Source: Bacteroidetes bacterium GWB2_32_14 (GTDB taxonomy: Bacteria; Bacteroidota; Bacteroidia; Bacteroidales; UBA12077). From it: a stretch of DNA of 64,000 nucleotides. The notes under the pieces were generated by a model. It was not told the origin of the DNA and made no database searches. It saw only the letters and a list, made by a program, of their open reading frames with translations. Location of the stretch: NCBI GenBank assembly GCA_001768235.1, contig MENK01000027.1, forward strand, positions 39,408 to 103,407, read 5' to 3'. Below are positions 63,967 through 64,000 of the stretch, one piece after another. Positions within the stretch are counted from its first letter, which is position 1, and each line of letters begins with the position of its first letter. Made by a program: the position numbers and the translations under genes.

Positions 63967-64000
63967 AAAAACTTTTAACTCTAAAAGAGTTTATAATCTT

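Overview
The window is about 35% G+C (judged by eye) and comes from a member of the Bacteroidota, probably a marine or anaerobic Bacteroidales/Marinilabiliales-type organism. Four things support this. Several promoters have the Bacteroidota -7 element TAnnTTTG. Shine-Dalgarno sequences are scarce. The families are typical of the phylum: DUF3078, DUF2147, DUF4197, DUF5723, DUF3352, DUF6268, GSCFA, a PG0541-like efflux partner and PorT-like barrels. There is also a cysteate synthase-like enzyme of the kind linked to sulfonolipids. It is chromosomal; no phage or plasmid block is visible.

Left part (1-10.1 kb). After a truncated metallophosphoesterase lipoprotein comes a nine-gene, minus-strand cluster. 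In transcription order it holds a TetR regulator, a large GNAT-type acyltransferase, a short-chain dehydrogenase, a PlsC-like acyltransferase, an MMPL/RND transporter, a LolA-like periplasmic carrier, a patatin-like lipase, a GT2 glycosyltransferase and a DUF1302-like outer-membrane protein. Four of the gene junctions overlap or nearly touch, and the cluster pairs lipid-modifying enzymes with inner-membrane, periplasmic and outer-membrane transport parts. It is the best candidate here for an undescribed system: making or remodelling an envelope lipid and exporting it. Two inverted repeats lie inside or beside it.

Middle part (10.2-33.4 kb). This holds a tRNA(CAT) with its terminator and a three-gene methylthioadenosine salvage operon (mtnA, class II aldolase, mtnP) that looks like the DHAP shunt. 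Next are a HAD phosphatase, DUF6268 and DUF3078 envelope proteins, cysteate synthase, a monoglyceride-lipase-like hydrolase, ComF, an HD hydrolase and several lipoproteins. A TetR-TolC-MFP-RND efflux operon follows. It carries a frameshifted four-helix-bundle gene wedged between the pump and its PG0541-like partner. A second four-helix-bundle gene, at 18.1-18.4 kb, is a clear pseudogene. RNase R, an epimerase and a YhbP/UPF0306 protein close the block.

Right part (33.5-64 kb). The plus-strand housekeeping run is riboflavin synthase, histidine kinase, isoleucyl-tRNA synthetase with a GXHH signature, DksA-like protein, LspA and tandem UspA. It is followed by minus-strand envelope genes: two small exported proteins, a FadL-type porin, and a three-gene operon of DUF3352/propeller protein, large lipoprotein and DUF5723 barrel. 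Between them is a 1-kb gene-free stretch with a chain of small hairpins and a 252-bp element bounded by 32-bp inverted repeats. The end holds a TonB-dependent receptor, an LPP20-like exported protein, a transglutaminase lipoprotein coupled to CutC, an Na/Pi cotransporter with an exported N-terminal domain, a PorT-like barrel, UbiX and a GSCFA protein.

Assignments rest on reading the sequence and on knowledge of protein families; no database search was run.
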